Shown in pieces: positions 55,157 to 64,000 of a stretch of 64,000 nt of DNA; position 1 is the stretch's first letter, and each line of letters starts with the position of its first letter. This DNA is from Allomyces arbusculus (taxonomy: Eukaryota; Blastocladiomycota; Blastocladiomycetes; Blastocladiales; Blastocladiaceae). The notes below the pieces were generated by a model. That model was not told the origin of the DNA. It made no database searches and was given only the letters and a program-made list of their open reading frames with translations. The stretch is from assembly GCA_027604705.1 (NCBI GenBank), contig JADHYV010000003.1, forward strand, positions 62,001-126,000, in the 5' to 3' direction. A program made the position numbers and the translations under genes.

Positions 55157-57317
55157 ATGCTCTCGGCCAGTACGCCGCCCGAGCCCTCGCATGCTGCAGG
55201 TGGCCGTGACCCCGCCGCCACCCAAGTGGTCGCCATGCCGGCGCAAGCGCACGGCCACGACCATGCCGTGACCACGTCGGATTTGACGCCTGCTTCTGCC
55301 GGAACCCGCGATCAATCCGGGTCGCCGCTCTCGTCGAGCCATGCTGGTTCCGCTGCCGACACCGATCCGGCGCAGCTCATGGCGGCCATGACGCTCCGCG
55401 ACCCGACCAACGGCGCCGGCACGACGGCGAGCACGACGACGTCGGGAGGCGCTGTCCCCACCAATACCATGGCGCCGCAGGTCGGGACCGAGGAGCCGCG
55501 CCAGCACCGGTCGATTTGGGTCGGTAACATTAGCGACAAGGCGACGCGCGATGATCTGGTTCAGTTTTTTTCGCCGTTTCCCGGCTACGTGGTACGTTGT
55601 GATCATGACTGTCGTGGCGACTATATTGTGATCACAGACTTGAAACTGATAGGAGACTGGTGCGTCTAGAACCTCTACTACATGAAGAATACCCGGTCCG
55701 CATTTGTCAATCTGGCCACGGACGAGGCTGTTGAAGAGGCCGCGCTGCATTTCCACGGCCAAATGTTTCGCGGGTCGCGCTTGATTTGCCGCTCGCGGTT
55801 GCAAAAGGTACGGTTCTGCTTTGCTCTCTGATCTGACGCTTTCTCCCTTGCCGTTGTCGAAAGCAGTTATCCTGATCCCTGGTTCGCTTGCCCACGTAGA
55901 TACCCGTCCAGACGGTCCAGCCTGCGACTATTTACCCCGACCCGATGATGAGCGCGGCGCCGCCCATCATGTTTGGTACGTGCATTACCGGATATTCCCT
56001 CCCGCAAACGATCTCAAGCCGGATTTCGATCTGATACCCCTTTGTTTCCCGATCTAGCGACGCACCCGCCCCAGTGGCTCTTTTTCGCGCCGCCGACCTA
56101 CCCGTTCGTTCCGCACCCGGCTGCGTCGGACCCCAGCACCGCTCCGGGCACGCGCCCGAACACGGCGAGCAGCGGCACGCCCGCGACCCCACCAAACCCG
56201 GGCTACATGGCCGCTCCACCCGGCGCCTACTACGGGTACCCCCCGCCCACGGGCCCGCCCCCTCCCGCGATCGGCATGGGCATCATGATGCCGCCGCCCG
56301 GCCCTGGTGCGGCATCCAATGCGGCAGCGTCGCAGGGCACCATGTCGGTGCCCTCGTCGCCGATTCCGATGCCGCAGACTGCGCCGTTCCCATACGGCGC
56401 GAGTCCCGTAATGATGCCAGCAGGCGATCCGCGGTACGCGGGTGCGCCGGGGCCGCGCGCAACGCCGCCGTCGCCGATGCCCGGTGCGGCGCCGGCGCCC
56501 GTGAACCGGTACTTTATCATGAAGAGTTTGTCGCTCGACGACCTCGAGTTGTCGCTGCGGCACCGGCTCTGGTCGCCGCAGTTGCATTTGGAGGGGACGC
56601 TCGACCAGGCGTTCAAGGTACGTGATGCCTGGAGGTCGTGCGCTGTGGTGATTGGGGGTGGAGAACTGACGCGTGCGGGTACGGGTGTAGATGTCGGACA
56701 ACGTCTACCTGATCTTTAGCGTCAACAAGTCGGGCGAGTTTTTCGGGTTTGCGCGGTACGTGGCCCCTCCTGTTCTCGCCTGTTCTCGCTTATCGCTCGC
56801 TCTTTGCAGCTTTCCGATCCTGACATTCTCCACCTCGTCTTAATCAGCATGATGTCGCCCATTTCGCAGCGCCAGGGCCCGCCGCTCCGCTGGTCGATCC
56901 AAGAGGGCGCGCGCAAGAACGCGCTCGGCGGCGTGTTTGCGCTCGAATGGGTCGTTTTGCAGCGCCTACCCTTCTCGCACGTGCGTCACCTGCAGAATCC
57001 CTGGAACGCCGGCAAGGAAGTCAAAGTTTCGCGCGACGGCACCGAGCTCGAGCCGCGCATTGGCTACTCGCTGATTCTCGAGTTCTACCGGTTCCACGAG
57101 GCGCAGGTTGCGCTCATGATGCAGGGCAACCCGGCGCAGTACCCGCTGCCAAAGTACGTTGCGATTATATTATCGGAGCGTTCTGGTCGACTTGATTGAG
57201 AAGCCAACGTGACTTGATGTATCTAGGCGCTTCACGCCATATCTCCAGTACCCGTACCCGGGTGGCGTGCGTCCGCGCGGGTACCTGGACGTCGCCAAGG
57301 TGCCCACGGCGCACTAG
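55157..57317 (+). CDS. RRM + YTH domain RNA-binding protein
   Basis: Candidate m6A reader. Exons 55157-55591, 55670-55807, 55900-55975, 56058-56617, 56691-56755, 56848-57153 and 57227-57317 give 556 residues. A disordered N-terminus (~115 residues) precedes an RRM with RNP2 SIWVGNI and RNP1-like SAFVNLA (~119-190). A Pro/Gly/Ala/Met-rich linker follows, then the YTH domain at ~366-503: RYFIMKSLSLDDLELSLRHR, LIFSVNKSGEFFGFARM, ALGGVFALEWVVLQRLPF, HLQNPWNAGKEVKVSRDGTE. Trp in HRLWSPQ and in ALEWVV sit where YTH proteins place m6A-binding aromatics, so binding looks possible; yeast Mmi1 shows that the fold can lose it. RRM-YTH order is known in other fungi. Nuclear or cytoplasmic location cannot be read. 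Confidence 0.88.
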
Positions 57318-57901
57318 GCGCCCGACAACGACAATGGTGACGCGCGCTCGTGCCTCGATCCTTTTCCTCTCGTATTTCGCTCCGACAGGGACGATGCGCG
57401 CGCACCATCCCCTCCATGACCTTGTCGCTTTGCCCATTGATCTCTTGACCGCTTGTTTTCCTCTATTTTTCCCATTTTGCCAGAACCACCCGTCAATCTT
57501 TCCCCATCATTTTGATTCGACGTTCTGCCATTTTCATCAATTTTCTTTGGGCTTTTTGAACTTGTATGTTGTTTGCTCGTTATTGCCTGCCTTCCTTGCC
57601 TTACCTTGCCTTCCGCTTTCCTTTTCGACCGGGTTCCGCCCGCGTTCTGTTCATTCGCTTATCCTCCCCCCGCTCCCCCACCACCATGTCGCCGCAGTCT
57701 GGTCGTCGTATGACTGGATCGCGACGGCACGATACCCCCCATTGCCGATGACCGATTCTTTTCCGCCACCCCTTCAAGTCACCCCCCCTCCCCCCCTTAT
57801 CGTGCTCGACACAGCCGTGCGTGCTGTCGCTTGTTCGCTCATGAATTTTTTTTTCGCTATTGCTTTTCAAAAATAATGCTTTTTTTCGTTGTTTTTGGTG
57901 G
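57318..57901. other. Convergent 3' region, YTH gene / RIT1
   Basis: 584 bases between two stops. T-rich (57440-57560, 57842-57895), as expected for 3' UTRs and polyadenylation signals. No gene was seen. Confidence 0.55.
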
Positions 57902-59748
57902 TCATCGCAGCACCGCGTCCGCCGCGGCGGTAGGTCGAATGGGCAAATCGTTCGCAGCCTTGTTCGCGACACGGTCGGCTCCGCGGCCGGTGGCGGGCAG
58001 GTCGGGCACGACGTGGCCCATCAGGTGGAGGTTGAGCTTGCGCAGCGAAACGCGCGCGGGCAGGGCCTATGGACCGACGTTGTACACAGGTGAGCGCGGA
58101 TCGTAAAAGACGATTCAGATGCAGGGCCGAAAGCGTACCCTTGGGTGGTGTTCGGTGACAAACAAAAGAGCGGCGCGCATGTCGTCCTTAGACACGTCTA
58201 CATGGCCGCGCATCGCACCAGTTTAGTTCCTCGCGCACCAAATCCCTCGTCTGCAATCGGCGGCCACGCTTACCTCGACTCTCGACCCGATCAGCCGGCA
58301 CCACCAACGCACGGTAGTACCGCACCAACAACAACAGCGCGACCGTGACGCTCCGATCCATCCCCTGGTTACAGTGCACGAGCACTTTCGCCTCCCCTTC
58401 CTCTTTTCCAATCACATTCTTTGCAAACCACGCCTCGACCACGGGAAACGCCGCCAGTAACTGATCCTGGCCCTTTTTCCCTTCGTGCACGTTCAGGTAC
58501 AGGTACTGCTCCGGCCTTGGCACCGGATCGTACAAGTACTCGGCGTTCGTGCAGTTGATCACGTGCGTGAACTCGGTCCAAGGGCGGCGTGCGGTACCGC
58601 GCGTGCCGATCCAGAGCGGAGTGCCGGGTAAGTGGCTCGCGTGGCCGGTGTCGCGTTGGTCACGCGGGGTTGGAAGCGTGGAGAGCGATGCGAGTTGCGC
58701 GTCGCACGAGTCGGCGGATTCGAGGAACGCGGCCCGGTTCAGCCAGAAGAGGTCCGGGGTGAGGCCCTGTGGGGGTCAAGCAAAGTCAGCACCAACGCAA
58801 GAACATGAGCAGTCAGCAAACCACCGTACCTGCGCCCAATTCTCCTCGTCGTCCGCCGCACCCTGAATATACACGTAATTGTCGCCGCGGTACCCGTCGC
58901 TCTCTTCGACGACGCGCGACACGCACACGCAATAGACCGGGATGAAATCGAGTTCTGCGGGATCCGGGCGAGCGAGCGACGTCGACGACGGCGAGATCCA
59001 GAGCGCACGCAGCGGCTTGGTCGGACGGGCGGGGAGCTTGATTTGCGCGGCGCGCAGGCGCGGGAGAATCGTGGTCGCGAGATGGGCGGCCATGGCCGCG
59101 TTCTCGGACGCGCTGACTTGAGACGGTAACGTGCACAATCCAAGCGGCAGGTCGAGCAGGGCGTTCATGGCCGCGCACCATAGCGGAACGGTGCGCGTGA
59201 GCGCGTCAGGGAAGCGTTTGCCGCGTCGCGTCGAGTCGATGATGATGACGCTACAGAAGCGGTGTCAGCGGTGGGTGGAGAGTGGTCATGGCCATCGAGG
59301 GAGCGCGTACCCTTGGTGCTCGTCGAGGATCTTGAGCAGGTGCAGGTTGAGTCGGCGCATCGGTAGGTCCCATTTTCCGTAGTGGCCGTCAGTCGACTTG
59401 AGATAGCACGTGTCGTGCGTGAGGTCCGGTGGAGAGTACCACCGCCCGCAGCGCAAGTTGGCGACGATGGGGAGCTTGAGCTGGTCGGCGACGTGCGCGA
59501 CAAACTTGGCGTCTTCGTCAATGGACCGTAGGATGTGGTAGCTGAGGTTGGCCAACGAGCGTTTAGATTTGGCCAGCGTCGCGCTTGCGCATGCCGAGAG
59601 CGGGACCAGTTCGTTACGTTTGGTGCGTATGGCGTTTCAGTCGTCGTGCCGTTTGCGAGGTGGTCGGTCGCGCTGTCGAGGTGACGGCAGCCAGCTCGGC
59701 GTGGTCAGTGTGGCCATTGGCCGGCAGCGCGTCATTTGGCGCCGTCAT
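57902..59748 (-). CDS. RIT1: RIT1: initiator tRNA-Met A64 2'-O-ribosylphosphate transferase
   Basis: Adds phosphoribosyl to A64 of initiator tRNA, keeping it out of elongation. Exons 59748-59618, 59541-59311, 59250-58830, 58766-58274, 58197-58139 and 58066-57902 give 499 residues (yeast 513). The N-terminal domain shows YHILRSIDEDAKFV, LPIVANLRCGRWY, CYLKSTDGHYGKW, LNLHLLKI and IIIDSTRRGKRFPDAL, all Rit1 signatures. The C-terminal phosphatase-like domain keeps VLVHCNQGMDRSVTVAL, with Cys and Arg of the loop present. The end reads SLRKLNLHLMG. An in-frame ATG 75 bases upstream (59823) is an alternative start. The first intron (GTAACG donor) is supported by restoring the segment before YHILRSI. 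Confidence 0.88.
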
Positions 59749-60265
59749 GGAGCAGATTGCAGCTTGTTCACTTGATGCGGTCAGTCGCAATGATAATGAC
59801 GTGCTGGATTGGCTGTCGATCATGGATTATTGCAATAACCGCAGTGGTTGTGTCGGCAAGCTGTGGTCGCGGCGGGAGACAGGGCGGTGGTGGGGGGGCA
59901 AGGGAGGCATTTTGCGCACGTGTGAATCGACGCGAGTTCGCCACTTGACGACTATTTTGTCTCCCGGCGCAACCACCAGCTGGGGAACGTTCGCAAGGCC
60001 CCAACTGGCACAACCGCTCCTGCGCCGCGCCCGACGTTGCTGAAATCCCGTCGTCGGCTCGGCTGTCGGCAGCGACGCCGTGGCAGAGCCGAAAGTGCCG
60101 ACGAGCGCGTGCGGCTGGGAAGGGTCCACACTCTCCACCCGTTCTACTCTTCGTCGTCGACAATCGCCAGGCGCGCAACTGCTGCAGCCGCGACGCGACC
60201 GCTCCGACCACGACCGCTCCGACCACGACCGCTGCAATTTTCTGCAACGACCAACCATCACGACG
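59749..60265. promoter_or_regulatory. Shared divergent promoter, RIT1 / TMEM135-like
   Basis: 517 bp between start codons. It contains a short tandem motif, CGACCGCTCCGACCA-like, repeated around 60197-60232. No named element was recognised. Confidence 0.45.
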
Positions 60266-61919
60266 ATGAGCGCGGACGACGTGCCGACCATGGTGACGCC
60301 GCCGCCGTCCGGCGAGGGATCCGTGAACGCGAGTCGGCCCACGTCGCCCGGGAGCAATGCAGCTGCCGCATCTGCATGCGTCGACACGCACACAACCGTG
60401 ACTGCCGTCGTCGAGGATCACGACACGCCCACGCCGCGCCCAAGCCCGCCCCAGTCGCCCAAAGACCGTAGTCTCGCGCACGACCGCAGTCTCGGCAAGA
60501 ATGCGCTGCGTCGTTTGCGACCTGAGACGATTATTCGTCGAACGCTGCGCGCCTTTTTGCTCGCGTTTGGCGTCAAGTCGGGGATTGCGCTCCTGCTCAA
60601 GCTGTTTGCATTGGCACGGGGCAAGGGCAAAAAGTACGATATGCGCCTTGCGCCGGTCGTGCTGGTGTGATTCGCGATCCTCACTGGCAGTTGTCGCTGA
60701 ACAGGTCGTTTTTCCGGTCGATTCTTGAAGTCACGGTGCTCAATCGCGACGCTGGCCGGTTTGGCCTCCTCTTTGGCCTGTTCACGTTCCTGTTCCACTC
60801 GACGGTGCGCGGCATCCACGCGATCCCGGAATTGAGCAAGCAGCCGCGGCGCGTGCAGGGTATGATTGCCGGTGCCGTCGCCGGGCTGGCGGTCCTCGTC
60901 GAGACCAAGGGCAACCGGCTCATGTTTGCGCAGCAGCTGTCGATGCGCGCGCTGCAGGCCGGGTACAATTCGCTCAAGTACCACAACCTGTTCCATTTCC
61001 CGTTTGGCGACTCGCTGCTCTTTATTGCGAGCTGCGCGCAGATCTTGTTCTCCTACATTTTCTACCCCGACACGCTGCCCAAGGAATTCTACGCTTTCAT
61101 GATCAAAATGGCGCAGATCCCGCCGAACGTGTTGGGCGCGAACCGCATCGTGTGCCGCGCCGAGGAAACCGGCGGGATCGACTTGCCAGGATTGCTTGCG
61201 TGGGCCGCGAAACGCAAGTCGACGACGCCGGAGAACCTGGCGGCGATTGCCGCGTCCCCCGCGCACTTGGACATGCTGCCGTGCTGCTTCTTGCACCCGC
61301 ACTCGAACAGCTGCTCGTGGTACTGCGGGTCGCTCGCCAAGAACGTGTTCACCAGCATTTTCCCGGTCTACTTGACGCTGCACGTTATGCCGACACTGAT
61401 TTTCCGTGGGCGGTCAGTGCTGTCAAAGTACGTCCCCCTCCCCCTACTCTCCCTCTCACTCGCGTTTTGAACACAACGACTCACCGCGTTCCGCCATTTA
61501 GCCCGACCTCCTTTGCCTCGCGCGCCATGTTCAACACAATCCGGTCGAGCGTCTTCCTCGCCATGTTCATTTCCGGGTACCAAATCCAGACCTGTTTCCA
61601 CCGCCTGCTCTTCAAGCTCGGCGCGATCAAGCAGGACCACCGGCTGTGGTACGGGTGGTTTGGGCTCGTCACGGCCTTTTCGATCCTGATCGAGGACAAG
61701 AAGCGGCGGTCCGAGCTCGGCATGTATGTCGCGCCCAAGGCGATCCACTCGCTGTACCAGATCATGACCAGGCACAAGGGGTGGTTCCCGGCCGTGCCGT
61801 TTGTCGATGTCGCGCTCGTCTGTGCAGCGACCGGATGCCTGAGCTCGTTCTACGTGACGGGCCAGGCCGAGCACTTGTCGCCGCTCGTGAAACGCATTTT
61901 GCCCCGGTTTGTGCACTGA
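60266..61919 (+). CDS. TMEM135-like membrane protein
   Basis: Exons 60266-60633, 60705-61427 and 61502-61919 give 502 residues. The first ~95 residues are Ser/Pro/Thr-rich. Five or more hydrophobic segments follow: FLLAFGVKSGIALLLKLFAL, FGLLFGLFTFLFHSTVRGI, MIAGAVAGLAVLVE, LLFIASCAQILFSYIF and SVFLAMFISGYQIQTCF. The LDMLPCCFLHPHSNSC segment is the Cys-rich signature of TMEM135 family proteins, which sit in peroxisomes and mitochondria in animals and act in lipid and sterol handling and organelle dynamics. IEDKKRRSELGMYVAPKA near the C-terminus also fits that family. Peroxisome location in fungi is inferred from the animal family. It is divergent from RIT1. Confidence 0.82.
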
Positions 61920-62948
61920 GCCGGTGCGACCAGCGGGCCTGGCCCGAGGCGACGCGAGGTGGTTTGTGGGGGAGGGGCCGTTCAAATGTAGATATTGTTT
62001 CTTGCACGATTTTGAGAGTTGTGCGCGCCACACGCATCAGCGGGCAGATTGGCCTCTGGCCGGGGAGGGACCACTAGGATCAGGCTGAATCTTCGCTTCG
62101 CCGAGCGCGGCGGGCGCCAATGCAGGATAGGAAAGCGGCCGTCACATCGGCTCAGCCTGGATATGCTTGGGGGCCAACCACATGCACGTCAAACCGATCC
62201 ACGAGACTTGCAGCAAATTTGGGGACAGACCACGGTTTCGGTGTGTGGGTCAGGTCGAGCGAGGTTGCCGACCGCGACCACGCCAGCACGAGCAGCCATT
62301 TTAAAGGCGCACGACTGTCCAATGCGTTTTGGTGCATGCGTTTTGGTGCGCTCATATTTTCCGAGAAGCGGCGAAGTTCAAATGAAGCGCGCTTCGCTCA
62401 CGCTCACCCGCATGTCAACTGGCCCACCACCTCCATCAGCATCGCTCTCACCCTTGAATTCCGGCCGACAACTGCAGAACATAAATCAGCAACATGACCG
62501 TAATCTTCTCCACCGTGTCAGGCCGGCCTACCAAGCGGTGCTGCAATAACGTCGCCGACGCATTGGGCGCCCCATCAAAGACCAAGGACCCGCATGCAAC
62601 TCAAACCGACTACACAGATCAAAAACCAACACGCCGCGCAAAAAAAATGCCGCAGAATATAGCCGCCAGGACGGCTCCACTTTTTTCCACCGGACGCGGG
62701 CGCACCACGCATCGGCAAAGGGCGCGCGACCGCGAGCATCGATCTCGACCAACAGTGGCAAGGCAATCAATCACATAGGACACGACCGCAGCAAAAAGAG
62801 AAGGTTGGCAATGGAGACGTATTATTCAAAAATGAACGATTTCGCAAACACATTCAGCACAGAGAGAAAATATTACAAGAGAGATAGGGGACACTATGGG
62901 GGAAACGGCGACCGACTAGACCGGTCACCAGCGACAATCACGAGCTGC
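61920..62948. other. Convergent 3' region, TMEM135-like / repeat protein
   Basis: About 1 kb between two stop codons. Parts are A-rich (62780-62890). No supported gene, repeat or RNA. Confidence 0.5.
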
Positions 62949-64000
62949 TTAGCAGAACGAGATCGGGTGGGCGACCGTGGCAGAGTGCACATCGACCGAC
63001 TGGTACTGGCCCTGCGCTTGCGTCGCCGAGACGTTGGCGCCCGACGCGTCAATCGTCTGGAACTGGCCCTGCGCCTGCGTCGCCGAAACGTTGGCGCCCG
63101 AGGCCGAGACGTCCTGCGACTGGAACTGCGCCTGCTGCGCGAACACGTCGGCGTGGCCATGGCCGCCAGCCGAGGCCGAGACGTCCTGGGTCTGGAACTG
63201 CGCCTGCTGAGCGAAGACATCAGCGTGGCTGTTGCCCGAGGCCGAGACGTCCTGGGTCTGGAACTGCGCCTGCTGAGCGAAGACATCAGCGTGGCTGTTG
63301 CCCGAGGCCGAGACGGTCTGGCCCTGCAGCTGCGCCTGCTGCGCAAACACATCAGCGTGGCCGTGCGCGCCAACCGACTGCGTCTGGGCCTGGAACTGCT
63401 GCGCGAGCGTGTCAAAACCGTGGCCGAACGCCGAGACGTCGATGTGCTGGCCCTGGAACTGCGCCTGGAGCGCCGAGATGTCGAAACCGTGGCCCGCGAA
63501 CCACGAGCCGTCGGCGTGCTGCGCGGCGCCCTGGTGGGCGACAACGTACGAGCCGTCGTCGTGGCAGTGGCCGTGACCGTGGCCGTGACCGTGGCCGTGA
63601 CCGTGGCCGTGCTCGGCGCCGTGCGACGAGACCTCAACCGTCTGCTGCTGGGCCTGGCCCTGTGCGACCGAGACCGATGACGAACCGTGACCGGCGGCGG
63701 CGGTCGAGATATCGGCCGACTGGTACTGGCCCTGCACCTGGGCAACGTTCACCGACGACGAACCGGCAGCCGAAACGTCAGCGTGCTGGAACTGCGCCTG
63801 CCCCTGCTCGACCGAGACGTTGGCGCCGCCGTGGCAGCCAGCGGCCGACGAGGCGTCGAGCGACTGGTACTGGCCTTGCGCCTGCGAAACCGAGACGTTG
63901 CCCGAGGCGTCGATCGTCTGGTACTGGAATTGCCCCTGCGAGGCCGAAACGTTGCCCGAGGCATCGATCGACTGGTACTGGCCCTGCGCTTGCGTCGCCG
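62949..64000 (-). CDS. Gln/Ala/Ser-rich repeat protein, C-terminal part
   Basis: Open from the right edge to TAA at 62949 (~350 residues; the N-terminus is outside). It is built of imperfect 18-22-residue units of two kinds: NVSATQAQGQYQSIDASG and HADVFAQQAQFQTQDVSAS, about a dozen in all. A His-Gly run (HGHGHGHGHGHGHC) interrupts them around 63561-63611. Alternating Gln/Tyr/Phe and small residues suggest a beta-solenoid or amyloid-like fold, as in curli or adhesive surface proteins; this is inference. Cys is rare and the chain ends PISFC. There is no recognised family. The frame is open in two other registers because of the GC-rich repeats, but only this one shows a repeating, low-charge protein with a sensible end. 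Confidence 0.65.
   Translation of the reverse strand, partial: ATQAQGQYQSIDASGNVSASQGQFQYQTIDASGNVSVSQAQGQYQSLDASSAAGCHGGANVSVEQGQAQFQHADVSAAGSSSVNVAQVQGQYQSADISTAAAGHGSSSVSVAQGQAQQQTVEVSSHGAEHGHGHGHGHGHGHGHCHDDGSYVVAHQGAAQHADGSWFAGHGFDISALQAQFQGQHIDVSAFGHGFDTLAQQFQAQTQSVGAHGHADVFAQQAQLQGQTVSASGNSHADVFAQQAQFQTQDVSASGNSHADVFAQQAQFQTQDVSASAGGHGHADVFAQQAQFQSQDVSASGANVSATQAQGQFQTIDASGANVSATQAQGQYQSVDVHSATVAHPISFC
63181..63312 (-). repeat. Perfect tandem duplication of a 66-bp coding unit
   Basis: 63181-63246 and 63247-63312 appear identical base for base; each encodes one 22-residue unit (HADVFAQQAQFQTQDVSAS plus GNS). Flanking units are diverged, so this duplication is recent or kept uniform by gene conversion. 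Confidence 0.9.
63561..63611 (-). repeat. 12-bp repeat encoding His-Gly
   Basis: A GTGACCGTGGCC-type unit repeated about four times on the + strand, read on the minus strand as alternating His and Gly. It could bind metal ions such as Zn or Cu (inference). Confidence 0.85.

Noticed and set aside
63181-63312. Direct repeats that could be taken for a CRISPR array
   Set aside because: The repeats are adjacent without unique spacers, lie in frame inside a coding region, and the genome is eukaryotic.
62805-63680. + strand and alternate minus-strand frames through the repeat gene
   Set aside because: Repeats without stops stay open in several frames; these versions are Arg/Ser- or Leu/Arg-rich simple repeats.

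Overview
This window reads as GC-rich nuclear DNA of a fungus that probably makes flagellated zoospores. Genes lie on both strands, 150 to 1,600 bases apart, and nearly all carry several short introns of about 60 to 130 bases. Fungal markers are a Vac8-type armadillo protein with an acylated N-terminus, an Ssb-type Hsp70 without the EEVD tail, a Rit1 initiator-tRNA modifier and a stand-alone HIS6. A cilium/flagellum protein (CFAP53), a kinesin-13 and a class C (GABA-B-like) receptor point to a zoosporic lineage. Blastocladiomycota is my best guess, by inference only. I placed 92 introns by hand from conserved protein sequence and reading phase; every complete spliced model closes in frame.

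Left part (1-17.9 kb): the start of a kinesin-4; two tandem PH-domain paralogues; a four-helix membrane protein; the CDC7 kinase; a divergent pair made of an unrecognised 563-residue coiled-coil protein and the biotin-carrying subunit of methylcrotonyl-CoA carboxylase; and a kinesin-13.

Middle (19.5-45.1 kb): Ssb-type Hsp70, an orphan reading frame, eIF2A, a CoA-binding protein, a receptor with a Venus-flytrap domain, seven helices and an extra C-terminal PH-like domain, HIS6, VAC8, gamma-tubulin complex protein 3, signal peptidase subunit 2 and acylaminoacyl-peptidase.

Right part (45.4-64 kb): an ASA1/GNB1L-like WD40 protein, an NmrA-like protein, CFAP53, a multi-helix membrane protein followed by a decayed tandem copy of itself, an RRM+YTH protein, RIT1, a TMEM135-like protein and, running off the right edge, a Gln/Ala/Ser-rich repeat protein.

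Most of these are unlinked housekeeping genes. Several are head-to-head with short shared promoters: GCP3/SPC2 269 bp, ASA1/NmrA-like 389 bp, RIT1/TMEM135 517 bp, coiled-coil/MCC 525 bp and CFAP53/membrane protein 787 bp. The most unusual items are the receptor-PH fusion with its 10-nt microexon, the shifted 5' splice-site consensus (C at +4), the membrane-protein duplication and the edge repeat protein. I found no tRNA, rRNA, CRISPR array, transposon or virus-derived element that I could support.
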